A DNA stretch of 30,000 nucleotides from contig CM022672.1 in assembly GCA_012295275.1 (NCBI GenBank), forward strand, positions 34,456,173 to 34,486,172, read 5' to 3'. Positions 29,401-30,000 of the stretch are shown here, one piece after another. Within the stretch, counting starts at the first letter, position 1. Each line of letters begins with the position of its first letter. A program made the translations under genes and the position numbers. The notes below the pieces were generated by a model. That model did not search any database, was not told the origin of the DNA, and was given only the letters and a program-made list of their open reading frames with translations. The stretch is from Chrysomallon squamiferum. Lineage: Eukaryota > Mollusca > Gastropoda > Neomphalida > Peltospiridae.

Positions 29401-30000
29401 TAGGTGTGTATTTATAAGTAAATAGTGTTGTATTTGTAAATACAGTCTAGACTTTAAAATCTCAATTTCCCATGGGTACTAAAATAGGAAAAGGTTCAAT
29501 GACAGTTTGTGTGTGCATGTATAACAATGCACACACACAAAACACACATACACACACAAATGTTACTAGGAAAAAAAAAGCCTTAGAAGTCATGCAGGAC
29601 AGATTTAAAAATCTAAATCAAACAAACTGGTTTTACAGCAACTAGCTCAGGATAAAATGAAGTCTGAACAAATAAAATGAATGCTTATCAACACCCAAGC
29701 ATGAAAAACATATCAGCTAACTGACTGTCGAACCAAAATAAATACACTAACTTAAAGTCTGAATGTCAGGACTAAATACAAAATCTAAATTTAATAGAAG
29801 AAATTTTCTATTAGCCCTAGGGCATGTTGGTAATGGTCATTACTGTACATCAATAATTACTTACTATGTCTGTTTATCTGTCTGTCTATCTGCATTACAT
29901 AAGAGGTAATTGGTTATAAATGGCTTATAAGAAGAAATGAAAAGGATATTCAGTAGATTATACACTGTAGATTAATGATAAAGTATTGAGAAATCAAACA
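29401..30000. other. Intergenic sequence, nothing recognised
   Basis: AT-rich; a short CA-rich patch lies at about 29528-29560 and CTGT units at 29870-29888. Confidence 0.4.

Overview
The window looks like animal nuclear DNA, most likely from a mollusc and possibly a gastropod. It is very AT-rich and crowded with microsatellites, its genes are split by GT-AG introns, and there are no bacterial-style operons. The mollusc call rests mainly on a tRNA-derived SINE near 17.65-17.93 kb. Its central segment (GTGGTATGTACTGTCCTG ... GGGGATGGTGCA) resembles, from memory, SINEs common in snails and bivalves. The species cannot be fixed from sequence alone.

Layout: 0-0.4 kb is a degenerate telomere-like CCCTAA array. 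0.4-3.6 kb is gene-free, with long TG, GA, ATTC and TTA repeats and probably the upstream region of the first gene. 3.64-14.6 kb is a nine-exon plus-strand gene for a lysosomal thioesterase, PPT2 (288 aa when spliced). All eight introns are GT-AG, all phases join, and a Ser98/Asp214/His269 triad can be placed. Its fourth intron carries a ~2 kb minisatellite that has almost no cytosine on the plus strand and shows a ~187 bp higher-order period. From the stop codon to ~15.0 kb runs a 12-unit, ~38 bp tandem repeat whose first unit includes the last four PPT2 codons. 15.0-17.6 kb is 3' flank with a good candidate poly(A) site near 16.75 kb.

17.6-18.9 kb holds one clear SINE, one weaker tRNA-like relic and a likely promoter with an RFX-type X-box and an inverted CCAAT box. 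18.96-22.59 kb is a plus-strand BTB-BACK-Kelch gene (KLHL24/KLHL6/KLHL35-like). It has a short first coding exon of 34 nt and one large second exon, giving 588 aa. Its coding DNA is strikingly GC-rich compared with its surroundings. 22.6-30 kb is mostly non-coding: 3' flank, microsatellites, a mariner-like terminal repeat, a possible hAT-like remnant, an alternating purine-pyrimidine (AC)n(GC)n tract, and a promoter-like island near 27.7-28.0 kb (ETS and NRF1-type motifs) that may start another gene.

The two recognised genes are not obviously related in function: one is a lysosomal lipid thioesterase, the other a probable Cullin-3 substrate adaptor. No prokaryotic, viral or CRISPR-like system was seen. 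The unusual content is the repeat biology, especially two expanded repeats tied to the PPT2 gene, and the cis-regulatory motif clusters.
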